Positions 18,467 through 28,103 of a DNA stretch of 64,000 bases are shown one piece after another; positions within the stretch are counted from its first letter, which is position 1, and the number at the start of each line of letters is the position of its first letter. A program made the translations under genes and the position numbers. Source of the stretch: Herbaspirillum sp. CF444 (GTDB lineage: Bacteria; Pseudomonadota; Gammaproteobacteria; Burkholderiales; Burkholderiaceae_D); assembly GCF_000282135.1 (NCBI RefSeq), contig NZ_AKJW01000007.1, positions 1 to 64,000 on the forward strand, given 5' to 3'. The notes beneath the pieces were generated by a model. The model had not been told where the DNA came from. It made no database searches and saw only the letters and a list, made by a program, of their open reading frames with translations.

Positions 18467-19224
18467 TGTGAGACTTTCCATGAAACGATCCTTTCTTCGA
18501 TTAATTGGACAACCCAGGTAAGAACAGCAGCCATCAGCGTCAGGATGATGACGCCCAGCCAGACAGTATTGAGATCGAACAGCGAGCCGGCCACGAACAC
18601 CGCATGTCCCAATCCGTTTTCCGATGCGATGAACTCGCCCACCACCGCGCCGATCAGCGCGAAGCCGATGTTGATGCGGAAGATGGAGAAGATCCACGGG
18701 ATCGACGCCGGCACGATCAGCTTCTTGAAGATCATCGCGCGCTGCGCCTTGAACGACTTGAAGAGGTTCAGCAAATCCTTGTCGACTTCCTGCGCCGCAG
18801 CGCACGAAGAAATCATCGCCACCGCAAAGGTCGAGATGCCGGCCAGCCAGATCTTCGACACCATGCCCGAGCCGAACCAGATGATGATCAGCGGGCCGAG
18901 CGCGATCTTCGGAATGCTGTTGAGCAGGATGGAAAACTGCTCGACGATGTCCGAGGTGCGCGGATAAAACCACAACACCAGCCCCAGCACGATGCCCAGG
19001 CCGCTGCCGATCACCAGGCCGAACAGCGTTTCGAACAGCGTCACCCAGGTGTCGTACAGCAGCTGCCCCCTGGTGAAGCCGATCACCGCCGAGCGATAAA
19101 TGCCCAGCGGCGAACCGAGCAACTGGCCGTTGATCAGACTGGCCTGCGCCGCCATCTGCCACAGGATCACCAGCACAATCAGGATGGTGGCGACGATCAT
19201 CGTCGCGCCATTACGTTTTTTCAT
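18463..19224 (-). CDS. NitT/TauT-type ABC transporter permease
   Basis: A 253-residue inner-membrane permease with about six helices. The BPD_transp_1 EAA loop reads FKSFKAQRAMIFKKLIVPASIPWIFSIFRINIG. The start at 19224 (MKKRNG) has AAGGAAAG 6 nt upstream; the 34-codon extension lacks family similarity. It begins 22 nt after the ATPase stop and overlaps the next gene by 4 nt, so the three genes form one unit. Homologues import nitrate, taurine, sulfonates or pyrimidine precursors. Confidence 0.92.
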   Translation of the reverse strand: MKKRNGATMIVATILIVLVILWQMAAQASLINGQLLGSPLGIYRSAVIGFTRGQLLYDTWVTLFETLFGLVIGSGLGIVLGLVLWFYPRTSDIVEQFSILLNSIPKIALGPLIIIWFGSGMVSKIWLAGISTFAVAMISSCAAAQEVDKDLLNLFKSFKAQRAMIFKKLIVPASIPWIFSIFRINIGFALIGAVVGEFIASENGLGHAVFVAGSLFDLNTVWLGVIILTLMAAVLTWVVQLIEERIVSWKVSQ

Positions 19225-19246
19225 GGAATTCTTTCCTTTGCTCAGC

Positions 19247-20050
19247 TCAGATGGCTGCGTGCGCGACATCGCTCGCACGCAGCGCATTCCAGATTTCCTT
19301 GTGAAACAGGGGAAACTCCGGCGCACCGCGCGCCATCACCGCATCGCGGTCGCCATCGGTGACGCCGTCGACGGTGAGCAGGATTTTTTCTTCGCGCGTG
19401 ATCTGCACCGGACGTCCGCCCAGCACCACGATGCGGTTGCTCATGGCGATGGCTTCGTCGATATCGTGCGTCACCAGAATCACGCTGGTGCCTTCGCTGC
19501 GCGTGAGGCTGATCACATCGTTCTCCAGCATCAGCCGCGTCTCGTAGTCGAGCGCCGAGAACGGTTCATCCAGCAGCACCACCGAAGGATCGGCCAGCAG
19601 CGTGCGCGTCAGGGCGACGCGCTGTTTCATGCCGCCCGACAGCGAATGCGGATAGGCGTTGGCCACGGACTCCAGGCCGTAGCGGCCCAGCATCGCCCTG
19701 GCGCGCGTGCGGTCGGCATCGGTCACCGGGCGGTGCAGCTCGATGCCCAGTACGGCGTTTTCGAGAATCGTGCGCCACGGCAGCAGCAGATCTTTCTGCA
19801 ACATATAGGCGATGCTGCCCGGCGTGCCGTCGGCCTTTTCACCCAGTGCGATCTTGCCGGCGCTGGGCGTGAGCAGTCCTGAGATCAGGTTGAACAGCGT
19901 GCTCTTGCCCGCGCCGCTGCGGCCGACGATCGCCACGATCTCGGCCTTGCCGACGCTGAAATTAAGGTTCTGGAAAATACGAATCTCTTCGCCATTGGCC
20001 TTGATGAAGGCGTGACTCAGATTCTGGACTTCGAGGCGGTTCTCCAACAT
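19247..20050 (-). CDS. NitT/TauT-type ABC transporter ATP-binding protein
   Basis: A 267-residue ATPase. Walker A is VGRSGAGKSTLFN, the signature motif is LSGGMKQRVALTRTLL, Walker B is SVVLLDEPFSALD and the H-loop is ILVTHDIDEAIAMS. The VTDADRTRARAM segment and Q-loop (AYMLQKDLLLPWRTILENA) are typical of the SsuB/TauB group. It is the first gene of the transporter-amidase-GntR operon. The start at about 20050 (MLENRLEVQNL) is preferred over a TTG 15 codons upstream. Confidence 0.92.
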   Translation of the reverse strand: MLENRLEVQNLSHAFIKANGEEIRIFQNLNFSVGKAEIVAIVGRSGAGKSTLFNLISGLLTPSAGKIALGEKADGTPGSIAYMLQKDLLLPWRTILENAVLGIELHRPVTDADRTRARAMLGRYGLESVANAYPHSLSGGMKQRVALTRTLLADPSVVLLDEPFSALDYETRLMLENDVISLTRSEGTSVILVTHDIDEAIAMSNRIVVLGGRPVQITREEKILLTVDGVTDGDRDAVMARGAPEFPLFHKEIWNALRASDVAHAAI

Positions 20051-20489
20051 TTGCTCCACAAAAATGTGCCGGCGTCGCCGCGGCGGATGAGTCAAAAGTG
20101 TTGCCGAATGTTTCCTGAGGATAACTATGCATAATGCATAATTGCTTGTCGTAAGCAGAAGACGTGCCAGAGAATCATCTCAACTGGGCAGGTGAAAATC
20201 GAACCGGCGGGAGGCGTAGAAGCGGCGCGGGATCTGTCTTTCAGACCGCCGGATAGATAAAGAGAAAAGCGCGAAAACGGTGATCGCCGCAGTTGCCGGA
20301 ATGGCGGGGAAATGCGCACGGATTGTGCGCGGAGATGTAAAGACAGGCATGCAATCCCAAAGATGGCGCGTCCCCGGTGCTGCGAAATAGCCATGTATCT
20401 TGGGGGGCCGTCGAGCCGTCGAGCTGACGGGGGAGGAGAACTTCAGGCAACCGGCGGCGGGCAGATCGCGCCCGCCGCCGCGTTTCCAG
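20051..20489. other. intergenic region upstream of the ABC/amidase operon
   Basis: No gene supported in about 440 bp. It holds the ABC operon control region near 20127-20139 and, at about 20453-20487, a long GC-rich inverted repeat (GGCGGGC ... GCCCGCC) just beyond the autotransporter stop that may help end its transcript. The middle shows nothing I can interpret. Confidence 0.6.
20127..20139. promoter_or_regulatory. candidate GntR operator upstream of the ABC/amidase operon
   Basis: The 13-bp dyad ATGCAT-A-ATGCAT lies about 77 bp upstream of the ATPase start. FCD-type GntR regulators bind short palindromes in the promoter of the operon they belong to, which makes this the best candidate site. 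No experimental support; assigned by position and symmetry only. Confidence 0.35.
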
Positions 20490-23400
20490 TTAACGCAACG
20501 GCACATTGATCCCGAGCAGGATGGAAGAATACCGTCCCTGGCCGACATTCAGATTGCTGCTGTAGTCAACGATCAGCGACATGCCGTTGGACATCAGCAA
20601 GCGCATGCCAAGTCCGGCGGTCCAGTTGCCGGTGAAGCTGTCGTCAGAGCGGATCACGTAGGCGGGACCTGAGGACGCCAAATCGGCATAGGAAATTCCC
20701 GCCTCGCCCGCGCCGGAAAATTGCCGGCGGTATTCAAGGCGCGCGCGCGGCGTCCACATGCCGAAGCGGCTCAGATATTGGCTTTCGGTGCGCAGGCCGA
20801 AGGTGCCGCTGCTCGTGCGCACCCGTTGCTTGAAGTAGGTCAGCGCGTTGTTGCCGGCGGCGGCTTCGGTGTATTGCGCCAGCGTGGTCGATGTCAGATC
20901 AAGCTTGCCGTACGGCGACCACATCCAGCTTTCGCCGCGGAATTCATAGCCGCCCGACAGTGCCGCGAACAGCTGATTGCCGCCGCGCTGCCCGGTGGCG
21001 AAGCTGCCGTCGCCGGTCACATAGCGCGTCGAGTCGAAATTGAGCGTGCCGTATCCGAGCATGCCGTCGACGAAAATATTCGGCGTCGGCCGCACACTGC
21101 CGTAGACGGTTGCGACCACGGCCTGTCCGATGGTCTTGCTGCCGTTGTCGCCGATATCGCTGCGATCACGGCTGTAGCCGGTGCCCACGCCGATCGTGAA
21201 CTGATCGCTCAGGCGATAGTCGGCGCCCATGCTGACGCCGTTGGTGGTGAAGCGGAATCCTTCCTGCTGGCCGTTGGCGTTGCGTTGACCGAAGTCGACG
21301 GTCCCCGCGATCCACAGCGACAACGCTTGTCTGGTGTTATTGGTGGTCTTGTTCGGTAGTTCAGGCAAGGCGGCGAGCTCCTTGCTGTCTGCCGCCACCG
21401 AGGTTGCATCCGGCTTGCTCTCCCGGCTCGGCAGCGGCCAACCCACTTTACGCATGCCCGCCTGCAACGGCGAACCGACCACGCGATCGACTTCGTCTTC
21501 ACTCCATTGCGCCAGCAGCGGTTTGGCCGGCGCGGCCGGCTGTGCGAATACCAGTCCGAAACTGGACTGCGCCCAGCCTGTGCCATGCAGGCTTTCCAGA
21601 CGACGGCTGAAGTTGCCCAGCTGCGCGGTGGCGAAGCGGCTTGCCGTCTGGCTGTGAGCGGCAAGCAGTCCCTTGACCTGCGTATCGGTGGCGGCATTGG
21701 TACGTGCGCCGACGGTGATCGTGACGGTCGCGGCGACGGACGACCCCGATGCGTTGCTCAGCGTATAGGTCACCGTGGCGACGCCGGAGAACGCCGCCGT
21801 CGGCGTGAAGCTCAGGCGATAGGACGGACTGCCTGAACTGGCCGCATTGACGATGGTGGCGGTGCCGGCGGTCGCGGGATTGATCGCGCCGATGGTCGCG
21901 GCAGTGAACGGACCGCCGGTGGCGCCGCTCATCAGATCAACCGTGGCCGTGGCGCCGGCAGCGACGGCGACGCTCTGGTTCGATGCGACCGGTACGGCGC
22001 CGACGCTGATGGTGGCGACGACGGACGCCGACGCGCCGAACACATTGGACAGTGTGTACGAGAACTGCACGTTGCCGCTGAAGCTGGCCGCTGCGGTATA
22101 GACGATATCGGTACCGCTGACCACCACGCCGCCGGAAGCCGGTGCAGCGACGATCGTCACTGCCGTAATCGGACCATTGGCGGCAGCAGCGCCGACATGC
22201 AGCGTTACCGATTGGCCCGGTTGCACGCTGGCGCTTTGCGGCGGCGAGGTGGGCACCGCCAGCGCCGCCACCGCGACGGTGACGGTGGCTGCCGACGAGG
22301 TGCCGCCGGGGCCGGTCGCGGTATACGTGAAGCTGTCGCTGCCGAAGTAATTGGCGGCCGGCGTATAGATAACGCTCAGGCCGCTGACCACGGCGGTGCC
22401 GTGTGCGGGACTGCCGGCGACGGCAATGCTGGTGATGGTGCCGGTATCGTTGGTCGTGACCGGAATCGTCACCGCCTGATTGGCATTGGTGGTGGCGTTA
22501 TCGGCTGCGGCCACCGGGATCGCCTGGCCCACGGACAGCGTGAAGGTTTGCGACTTGGTGACAGGCGTGGGCGTGCTGCTGTCGGTGGCCGACGCCGTCA
22601 CGGAGAAAGATCCGTTCTGCGTCGGGATGCCGGAGATGGTTGCCCCGGTGGTGCTGGTGCTGTAGGTCAGCCCGGTCGGCAAGCCGGTTACCGTGATCGC
22701 GCTGTAGGGCGCGGTGCCGCCGCTCCAGGTCAGTGTCTGGGAGTAGTTGCTTCCTTGTGTGGCGCCCCATGTCGTGGATGGCGTAATGATCACCGTCGGC
22801 GCGTTGATCGTCACAGTCACGGTTGCCACCGCGGAGGTGCCGACTGCATTGGTTGCCGTATAGCTGAACGTATCCGTGCCGCTGTAGCCGGCTGTCGGCG
22901 TATAGGTGAATCCTGTGACGCCGGAGGTCGCCGCCGTACCGTGCGCCGCCGCCGTGGTGATGCTCAGGGCGGTCGGCGTGCCGCCGGTGATCGATGCCGC
23001 GATGCTGTTGTTGCTGCTGCTGTAGCCGACCGTGGCGCTGCTGTTGGCGGTCACCGGCTTGCCGGCGCCGACGGTGCCGGTATAACTGGCCGTCGTATTG
23101 AAGCCGAAGTTGTCCGTGGACGTTACCGAGAAACTATATGCTCCGGCAGTCGTCGGCGTACCGCTGATCAGGCCGCCGGACGTTACGTTCAATCCACCCG
23201 GTGTCGTGCCTCCCGTCACGGTGTAGGTGTAAGGCGAGGTGCCGCCGGACGTCGACAACTGCTGAGAGAAGCTGATGCCCACCTGAGGCTGGGTCAGCGA
23301 AGACGGCGAGATGCCCAGCGTCGGTGCGCCGATCGTCAATGTGTAGTTGTTCGAAGTGGTGAAGGGAATGCCCGTGCCGGTGGAACCGTCGTTGAGCACG

Positions 23401-25682
23401 CTGATGGTGAAGTTGAACGTGCCGGCCTGCGTCGGCGTACCGGACAGGACGGCGGTGCCGGCGTTGAAAGTCAGGCCGGTGGGCAAGGAACCGGTCTGGG
23501 CATAGACATAAGTCGGCACGCCGCCGCTGGCGGAGAATGTTTGCGAATACGACGTCCCGACCGCGGCGGTCAGCGCGCCGGAAACGGGTGACAGCGTCAG
23601 CGTGGGCGCATTGACCGTGATCGCCACGGTCGCCGTTCCAGATGTCCCGACCGCATTGGTCGCGGTATAGGTGAACGAATCGGAGCCGGCATAACCGGTG
23701 GTCGGTGTATAGCTGAACGATGAAGTGCTCAGCACGCTGACCGTGCCGTGTGTCGCCGCGCCGGTTACCGTCAGCGAAGACGGCGTGCCGCCGCTGGTGG
23801 AGATGGGAATCGTGTAACTGCTGCTGCCGGCATTGTAGGCGACCGTCGCGCTGCTGGAAGAAACGATCGGTGCGCCCGCGCCGACGCTGCCGGCGAATCC
23901 TTGCGCGCCGGTGAAGTTATTGCCGTCGGTGGCAGTGAGCGTGAAGGAATACGCGCCGGCGGCGGAAGGCGTGCCGGTAATGGCGCCCGTGGCGGCGGTC
24001 AGGTTCAGACCGGCCGGCAACGCACCGCTGGTGACCGCATACGTGTACGTGCCATTGCCGCCGCTGGCAGTCGCCTGCAGGCTGGCGGCGACACCACGTT
24101 GCAGCGTGGCCGCACCGATCGACACCGTAATTGTCGGCGCCGTCACATTCAGCGTGTAGTTGTTCGAACCGGTGGCCGCGGTGCCGGTGGAACTGTCGGT
24201 CGCGCTCACCGTGATGGCAAAACTGCCGCTCTGCGTTGGCGTTCCCGACAGCGTTGCCGTGCCGGCATTAAAGCTCAGGCCGGTGGGCAGCGTGCCGGTC
24301 TGACTATAGGTGTAAGGGGTGGCGCCGCCGCTGGCGCTGAAGGTCTGGCTGAATGCCGATCCTCCCGTTGCACTGAGCGTGGCGCCGCTCGGCGACACCA
24401 CGACTGTCGGCGCCGCCACCGTGACGCTCACCGTCGCCGGGCTGGAAGTACCGCCGGCATTGGTCGCGGTATAGGTGAACGAATCCGCGCCGTTATAGCC
24501 GGTGGTCGGCGTGTACTTGATCGTCGTGCCGCTGACGCTGGTGGAGCCGTGCAACGGCGCGGTGCCGATAGCCACCGACGTTGCCGTGCCGCCGCTGAGC
24601 GAGAGTGTTACCGGGTTGAGACTGCTGTTGTAAGCGACGGGCAGGCTGACGGCGCCGGCCACCGGCGGCGGCATCGGATCGATCGTCATGCTGTAGTTGG
24701 CCGTGGCGATTGCGGGCGTGCCGGAAGTGCTGTCCTGCACCACGATGCGGAAGGTGGCGGTGCCGGCGGTGGTCGGGGTGCCGGAAATCAGACCGGTGGA
24801 GCTGATGCTCAAGGGCGTGCCGCCTCCCGGAAAGGAGACAGTGTCCATCGTATAGCTATACGGCGCAATACCGCCGCTGGTGCTCATTTGCTGGGAGTAG
24901 GCGACGCTCACCATGCCATTCGGCAGCGTCCCCGGCGAGATGCTCAGCGTCGCCGCGCCGACATTCATCTGATAGGCCTTGGTGAAGGTATTGGGCGTCG
25001 CTGCCGAGTCCGTGACCTTCACCGAAAAGTTATAGCCGCCGGAGGCGGTCGCAGAACCGCCGAACGTGCCGGATGAATTGAAGGTGATGCCGGGCGGCAG
25101 CGATCCTGCGACCAGCGCGTACGTATAGGGCGCGGTGCCGCCGGTGGTGCTCATCTGCTGTGTGAAGCTTTGACCGACGGTCGGATTGCTGGATGCGGCC
25201 GGAGACAACGTCAGCGGCGAAGTCGGCGCACTCACGGTGATATTGAAGGTGATGGTGTTGTTGCTTTCGTCCTTGGCGGTGAACGTATCCGAGAGTTGGC
25301 CGTTGCCGTTGTTGGAGTAGGTAATGTAGGTATTGGTGTCGCCCGTCGCAGGGGTTGCTGCGACGATGCTGCCATTTGTCGGATTCGTCAGGATGCCGTT
25401 CCATCCGGTCTGTGAACACGTGTCAAAGTGAAGCTGAATTTGCTGGCCGGAGGCGACTGTACCGGTGATTGTCCCGCAAGGCGAAACGGCAGCATAAACC
25501 GGATTGGCCCAGCTTCCCAGCAGCATCAACGCCACTGTCAGCAGCGGCGCCGTCGCCAGTGCAATCGTGCTTGTCTTTTTTGTCCATGTCGTGCTTGTGG
25601 CAATCCATGCACGCCGCCATGGCGACATCAATGACGATGAAAAAATGCGACTTGCGACGCCGTTAGAGCTGGCTTGAAACAT
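20490..25682 (-). CDS. autotransporter with tandem Ig-like modules
   Basis: A 1,730-residue surface protein. It has a long signal region (residues 1-64, hydrophobic core STIALATAPLLTVALMLLGSW, cleavage after PVYA). Residues 150-1390 hold about seven He_PIG-type modules (SGGxxPYxYxxxxGxLPxGL...LSGTPTxxGxxxFxVxxTDS) and six cadherin/Big-like modules (YTPTxGYxGxDSFTYTATNAxGTS), mostly alternating. The last ~285 residues form an autotransporter beta-barrel ending in the typical aromatic/hydrophobic tail (LLGINVPLR). It is likely exposed on or released from the outer membrane as adhesin. The start at 25682 follows AGGGGGATGC. It is divergent from the tail-collar genes. Confidence 0.88.
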   Translation of the reverse strand: MFQASSNGVASRIFSSSLMSPWRRAWIATSTTWTKKTSTIALATAPLLTVALMLLGSWANPVYAAVSPCGTITGTVASGQQIQLHFDTCSQTGWNGILTNPTNGSIVAATPATGDTNTYITYSNNGNGQLSDTFTAKDESNNTITFNITVSAPTSPLTLSPAASSNPTVGQSFTQQMSTTGGTAPYTYALVAGSLPPGITFNSSGTFGGSATASGGYNFSVKVTDSAATPNTFTKAYQMNVGAATLSISPGTLPNGMVSVAYSQQMSTSGGIAPYSYTMDTVSFPGGGTPLSISSTGLISGTPTTAGTATFRIVVQDSTSGTPAIATANYSMTIDPMPPPVAGAVSLPVAYNSSLNPVTLSLSGGTATSVAIGTAPLHGSTSVSGTTIKYTPTTGYNGADSFTYTATNAGGTSSPATVSVTVAAPTVVVSPSGATLSATGGSAFSQTFSASGGATPYTYSQTGTLPTGLSFNAGTATLSGTPTQSGSFAITVSATDSSTGTAATGSNNYTLNVTAPTITVSIGAATLQRGVAASLQATASGGNGTYTYAVTSGALPAGLNLTAATGAITGTPSAAGAYSFTLTATDGNNFTGAQGFAGSVGAGAPIVSSSSATVAYNAGSSSYTIPISTSGGTPSSLTVTGAATHGTVSVLSTSSFSYTPTTGYAGSDSFTYTATNAVGTSGTATVAITVNAPTLTLSPVSGALTAAVGTSYSQTFSASGGVPTYVYAQTGSLPTGLTFNAGTAVLSGTPTQAGTFNFTISVLNDGSTGTGIPFTTSNNYTLTIGAPTLGISPSSLTQPQVGISFSQQLSTSGGTSPYTYTVTGGTTPGGLNVTSGGLISGTPTTAGAYSFSVTSTDNFGFNTTASYTGTVGAGKPVTANSSATVGYSSSNNSIAASITGGTPTALSITTAAAHGTAATSGVTGFTYTPTAGYSGTDTFSYTATNAVGTSAVATVTVTINAPTVIITPSTTWGATQGSNYSQTLTWSGGTAPYSAITVTGLPTGLTYSTSTTGATISGIPTQNGSFSVTASATDSSTPTPVTKSQTFTLSVGQAIPVAAADNATTNANQAVTIPVTTNDTGTITSIAVAGSPAHGTAVVSGLSVIYTPAANYFGSDSFTYTATGPGGTSSAATVTVAVAALAVPTSPPQSASVQPGQSVTLHVGAAAANGPITAVTIVAAPASGGVVVSGTDIVYTAAASFSGNVQFSYTLSNVFGASASVVATISVGAVPVASNQSVAVAAGATATVDLMSGATGGPFTAATIGAINPATAGTATIVNAASSGSPSYRLSFTPTAAFSGVATVTYTLSNASGSSVAATVTITVGARTNAATDTQVKGLLAAHSQTASRFATAQLGNFSRRLESLHGTGWAQSSFGLVFAQPAAPAKPLLAQWSEDEVDRVVGSPLQAGMRKVGWPLPSRESKPDATSVAADSKELAALPELPNKTTNNTRQALSLWIAGTVDFGQRNANGQQEGFRFTTNGVSMGADYRLSDQFTIGVGTGYSRDRSDIGDNGSKTIGQAVVATVYGSVRPTPNIFVDGMLGYGTLNFDSTRYVTGDGSFATGQRGGNQLFAALSGGYEFRGESWMWSPYGKLDLTSTTLAQYTEAAAGNNALTYFKQRVRTSSGTFGLRTESQYLSRFGMWTPRARLEYRRQFSGAGEAGISYADLASSGPAYVIRSDDSFTGNWTAGLGMRLLMSNGMSLIVDYSSNLNVGQGRYSSILLGINVPLR

Positions 25683-26243
25683 GCATCCCCCTGGATGATC
25701 GTGCGAGTGTTCTGAAGCCGGTCTTCGCAATCTGATGTCGCTGTCGCCGGGTTGTTGTCGGTGAAAACGGCATGCGTGAATACACCGGAGAGGCCTTGAT
25801 GCGCTCTCAATCTTTTAATCTGCTTTTGTGCTGCGCAGGCATTGCCGGATGACGCAGAGAATGTGACGGGCGCATGACATCATTCTCCGAAAACCCTTGC
25901 GGGTTGTGCTCTGGCGGCCTTGTCTTTGTTTGCAGGCAATCCAGTTTCCGCACGCGAGTGTAGTGCATTTTTTTCTAGGGACTTGACCGGGCGTCTCACT
26001 TTTTGAGATATCGAAAAGAAAAAAATATCTGGTGGAATTAGGCTTGACGCCGCCATACGCGATCCATATGCTTTGCAAAAAAATCGGAAACGCAGCATCA
26101 GGAAAACCAGAATGAGAAGTTCGGTGCTGCGACGGCAGGTTTTTGATCCTACCGAGAATTTTTATTTTGTGATCGGTGAATTCCGACACGCCTGACGGCA
26201 TGTCGGCGACATTGCAATTGCGCAGCTCAGGGAGAAGAAGAAA
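25683..26243. other. intergenic control region between autotransporter and tail-collar genes
   Basis: About 560 bp, clearly more A+T-rich than its flanks (notably 25960-26200), with no gene I can support. By position it must hold divergent promoters for the autotransporter and the tail-collar run. I see no convincing palindromic operator. Confidence 0.6.
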
Positions 26244-26789
26244 ATGGATGGCGAATACTATCTGGGGCAAATCATCACGACTGCTTTCGGTTTCGTACCG
26301 AAAGACTTTGCTCTTTGCAATGGACAGCTCATGCCGATCAACATCTATCAAGGGTTGTTTTCGCTTCTCGGCACGCGTTACGGCGGCGATGGCGTCCATA
26401 ATTTCGCTCTGCCTGATCTGCGCGGCAGAACGCCGGTCGGCGCGGGTGCATCGGTCGACGCCGCGTGGCAACCATCGCCTTACGACATCGGCGCGCTCGA
26501 TGGCGCCGAAACGGTGGCGCTGACCGCCGCTCAGGTTCCTGCCCACACGCACGACAGCCTCAATGCGATCAAAACCGGCACCGGCGATTTGCGTACGCCC
26601 GTCAACAACCTGCTGGGCGTCAGTTCCGACAAACAGATCTATGTCACCGGCACGCCTGCCACGAAAGTGAAGCTCGCCACAAACGCTGTCAACAGTCGCG
26701 GCGGCGGTGCAGGTCACGACAACATGCAACCGTTTCAGGTGCTCAGCTTCTGCATCGCGATACAAGGCATTTTCCCGTCGCGTTCCTGA
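26244..26789 (+). CDS. phage tail collar domain protein (MdpB-like), first of three
   Basis: A 181-residue protein. The tail-collar domain occupies residues 5-60: GQIITTAFGFVPKDFALCNGQLMPI...LFSLLGTRYGGDGVHNFALPDLRGRTPVG. Next comes the AAQVPAHTHDSLNA segment, and the C-terminus MQPFQVLSFCIAIQGIFPSRS is the ending typical of microcystin-dependent protein (MdpB) homologues. No signal peptide. In phages this fold sits at the fibre-tail junction; the free-standing bacterial proteins have no settled function. The gene has a GGAGAAG site upstream and is followed by two paralogues. Confidence 0.9.
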   Translation: MDGEYYLGQIITTAFGFVPKDFALCNGQLMPINIYQGLFSLLGTRYGGDGVHNFALPDLRGRTPVGAGASVDAAWQPSPYDIGALDGAETVALTAAQVPAHTHDSLNAIKTGTGDLRTPVNNLLGVSSDKQIYVTGTPATKVKLATNAVNSRGGGAGHDNMQPFQVLSFCIAIQGIFPSRS

Positions 26790-26831
26790 TGCAGTTTCGC
26801 CCCAACCAATTTTCAGACAGGACTACCTACC

Positions 26832-27377
26832 ATGCCTAGCCCCATGATTGGAGAAGTTCGCATGTTCGCCTTCGGTCGCGCGCCGATCGACTGGCTTTTG
26901 TGCGACGGCAGCATTAAGCAAATCAACGACTATGACCTCTTGTTCACGGTGCTCGGCACGACGTACGGCGGCGACGGTGTGACCACCTTCGCCTTGCCGG
27001 ACATGCGCGGCCGCGTACCGGTTCATCAGGGACAAGGGGTGAGCGGATCCGGCGCCATGACCAACCGTTACCTGGGCGTCAAAGGCGGCAGCGAAACAGT
27101 GACGCTGCAAGTCGCTCACATTCCTGCCCATACCCATGCGTTCGAAGTCAGCGGCGACCAGGCCAACAACGTGAAACCCGATGGGGCGCTCCTCGCCAAA
27201 CCGGTCGGCGACAACATTTACGTCAAGCCGGAAAACATCAAGACTGCTGCGCCGCTCTCGACCGCCGATGCGACGACGTCCATCACAGGGGCATCCACGC
27301 CGCACGAAAATACGATGCCGACCTTGACGCTGTCGTATTGCATCTGCGCCAGGGGATATTTCCCTTCCCGAGCCTAA
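26832..27377 (+). CDS. phage tail collar domain protein (MdpB-like), second of three
   Basis: A 181-residue paralogue of the preceding gene: GEVRMFAFGRAPIDWLLCDGSIKQI...LFTVLGTTYGGDGVTTFALPDMRGRVPVHQGQG, QVAHIPAHTHAFEVS and a C-terminus MPTLTLSYCICARGYFPSRA. It starts 42 nt after the first copy with AGGAC upstream. The three copies have clearly diverged between the shared motifs, so this is an old triplication rather than a recent tandem duplication. Confidence 0.9.
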   Translation: MPSPMIGEVRMFAFGRAPIDWLLCDGSIKQINDYDLLFTVLGTTYGGDGVTTFALPDMRGRVPVHQGQGVSGSGAMTNRYLGVKGGSETVTLQVAHIPAHTHAFEVSGDQANNVKPDGALLAKPVGDNIYVKPENIKTAAPLSTADATTSITGASTPHENTMPTLTLSYCICARGYFPSRA

Positions 27378-27412
27378 GACCGGCAAGACCATCAATACAG
27401 GAGCATCGCGAT

Positions 27413-27976
27413 ATGGCATTCATCGGTGAAATTCAGATTTTCGGATTCGGCTATGCACCGCCGGGCTGGGCCTTGTGCAACGGGGCATCGCTCCCGATCA
27501 GCGGCTTTACGGCCTTGTTTTCCCTGATCGGCACCAGCTATGGCGGCGACGGCGCCAGGCAATTTCAGTTGCCCAATCTGATGGGGCGCGCGGCTTGCGG
27601 CCAGGGCCAGGGCAACGGATTGTCGGCACGCCGGACCGGCGACACATTCGGCGCCAACACGGCAGTGCTGGCAGCCGAGAACATCCCCGCGCACGGCCAT
27701 GGCCTGACCTTCTTCAACATCCCCAAGACGACCGACCCCGTTACCGGCGTCATCACCGACAACCGCTCGAACGAGCCGGCCGAGGGCTACAGTCTGGCGC
27801 TGCCGGATTCCAAGATCTTCTCCAGCGGGACCAGTGACGCCAAGATGACCAACACGCTCGGCAAGCTCGAAGGAGGAACCGATGCGCACGAAAATCGCCA
27901 GCCGTTCGGAGCGTTGGCGTACTACATCATGACTCGCACTGTTGCCGGCGACGGCATGTTTCCGATTTTCGAATAG
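27413..27976 (+). CDS. phage tail collar domain protein (MdpB-like), third of three
   Basis: A 187-residue paralogue: GEIQIFGFGYAPPGWALCNGASLPI...LFSLIGTSYGGDGARQFQLPNLMGRAACGQGQG, AAENIPAHGHGLTFF, and a C-terminus that departs from the other two (RQPFGALAYYIMTRTVAGDGMFPIFE). The start at 27413 follows CAGGAG. It is the last gene before a strong terminator, so the triplet forms one transcription unit. Confidence 0.9.
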   Translation: MAFIGEIQIFGFGYAPPGWALCNGASLPISGFTALFSLIGTSYGGDGARQFQLPNLMGRAACGQGQGNGLSARRTGDTFGANTAVLAAENIPAHGHGLTFFNIPKTTDPVTGVITDNRSNEPAEGYSLALPDSKIFSSGTSDAKMTNTLGKLEGGTDAHENRQPFGALAYYIMTRTVAGDGMFPIFE

Positions 27977-28066
27977 TTCTCCGGCAGTCGTTCATGTGGC
28001 CGGACAAACGGTCAAACACGACCGGCATGAAACAAGTCGGACGCCCCGCTTCGCAAGCAACGCAGC

Positions 28067-28103
28067 CGCCTGATTTCCATTGGAAATCAGGCGTTTTCTT
28101 TTT
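28067..28103 (+). terminator. strong Rho-independent terminator after the tail-collar triplet
   Basis: A 13-bp perfect inverted repeat (CGCCTGATTTCCA/TGGAAATCAGGCG) around a single central base is followed by TTTTCTTTTT. It separates the triplet from the downstream large genes, which therefore need their own promoter within 28104-28497. Confidence 0.9.

Noticed and set aside
21700-25200. CRISPR-like or satellite DNA repeats
   Set aside because: The periodicity is protein-level Ig modules in one reading frame with poorly conserved DNA, not direct repeats with spacers.
26244-27976. Prophage remnant suggested by three tail-collar proteins
   Set aside because: No other tail, capsid, lysis or integrase genes are near; MdpB-like collar proteins commonly occur as free chromosomal triplets.
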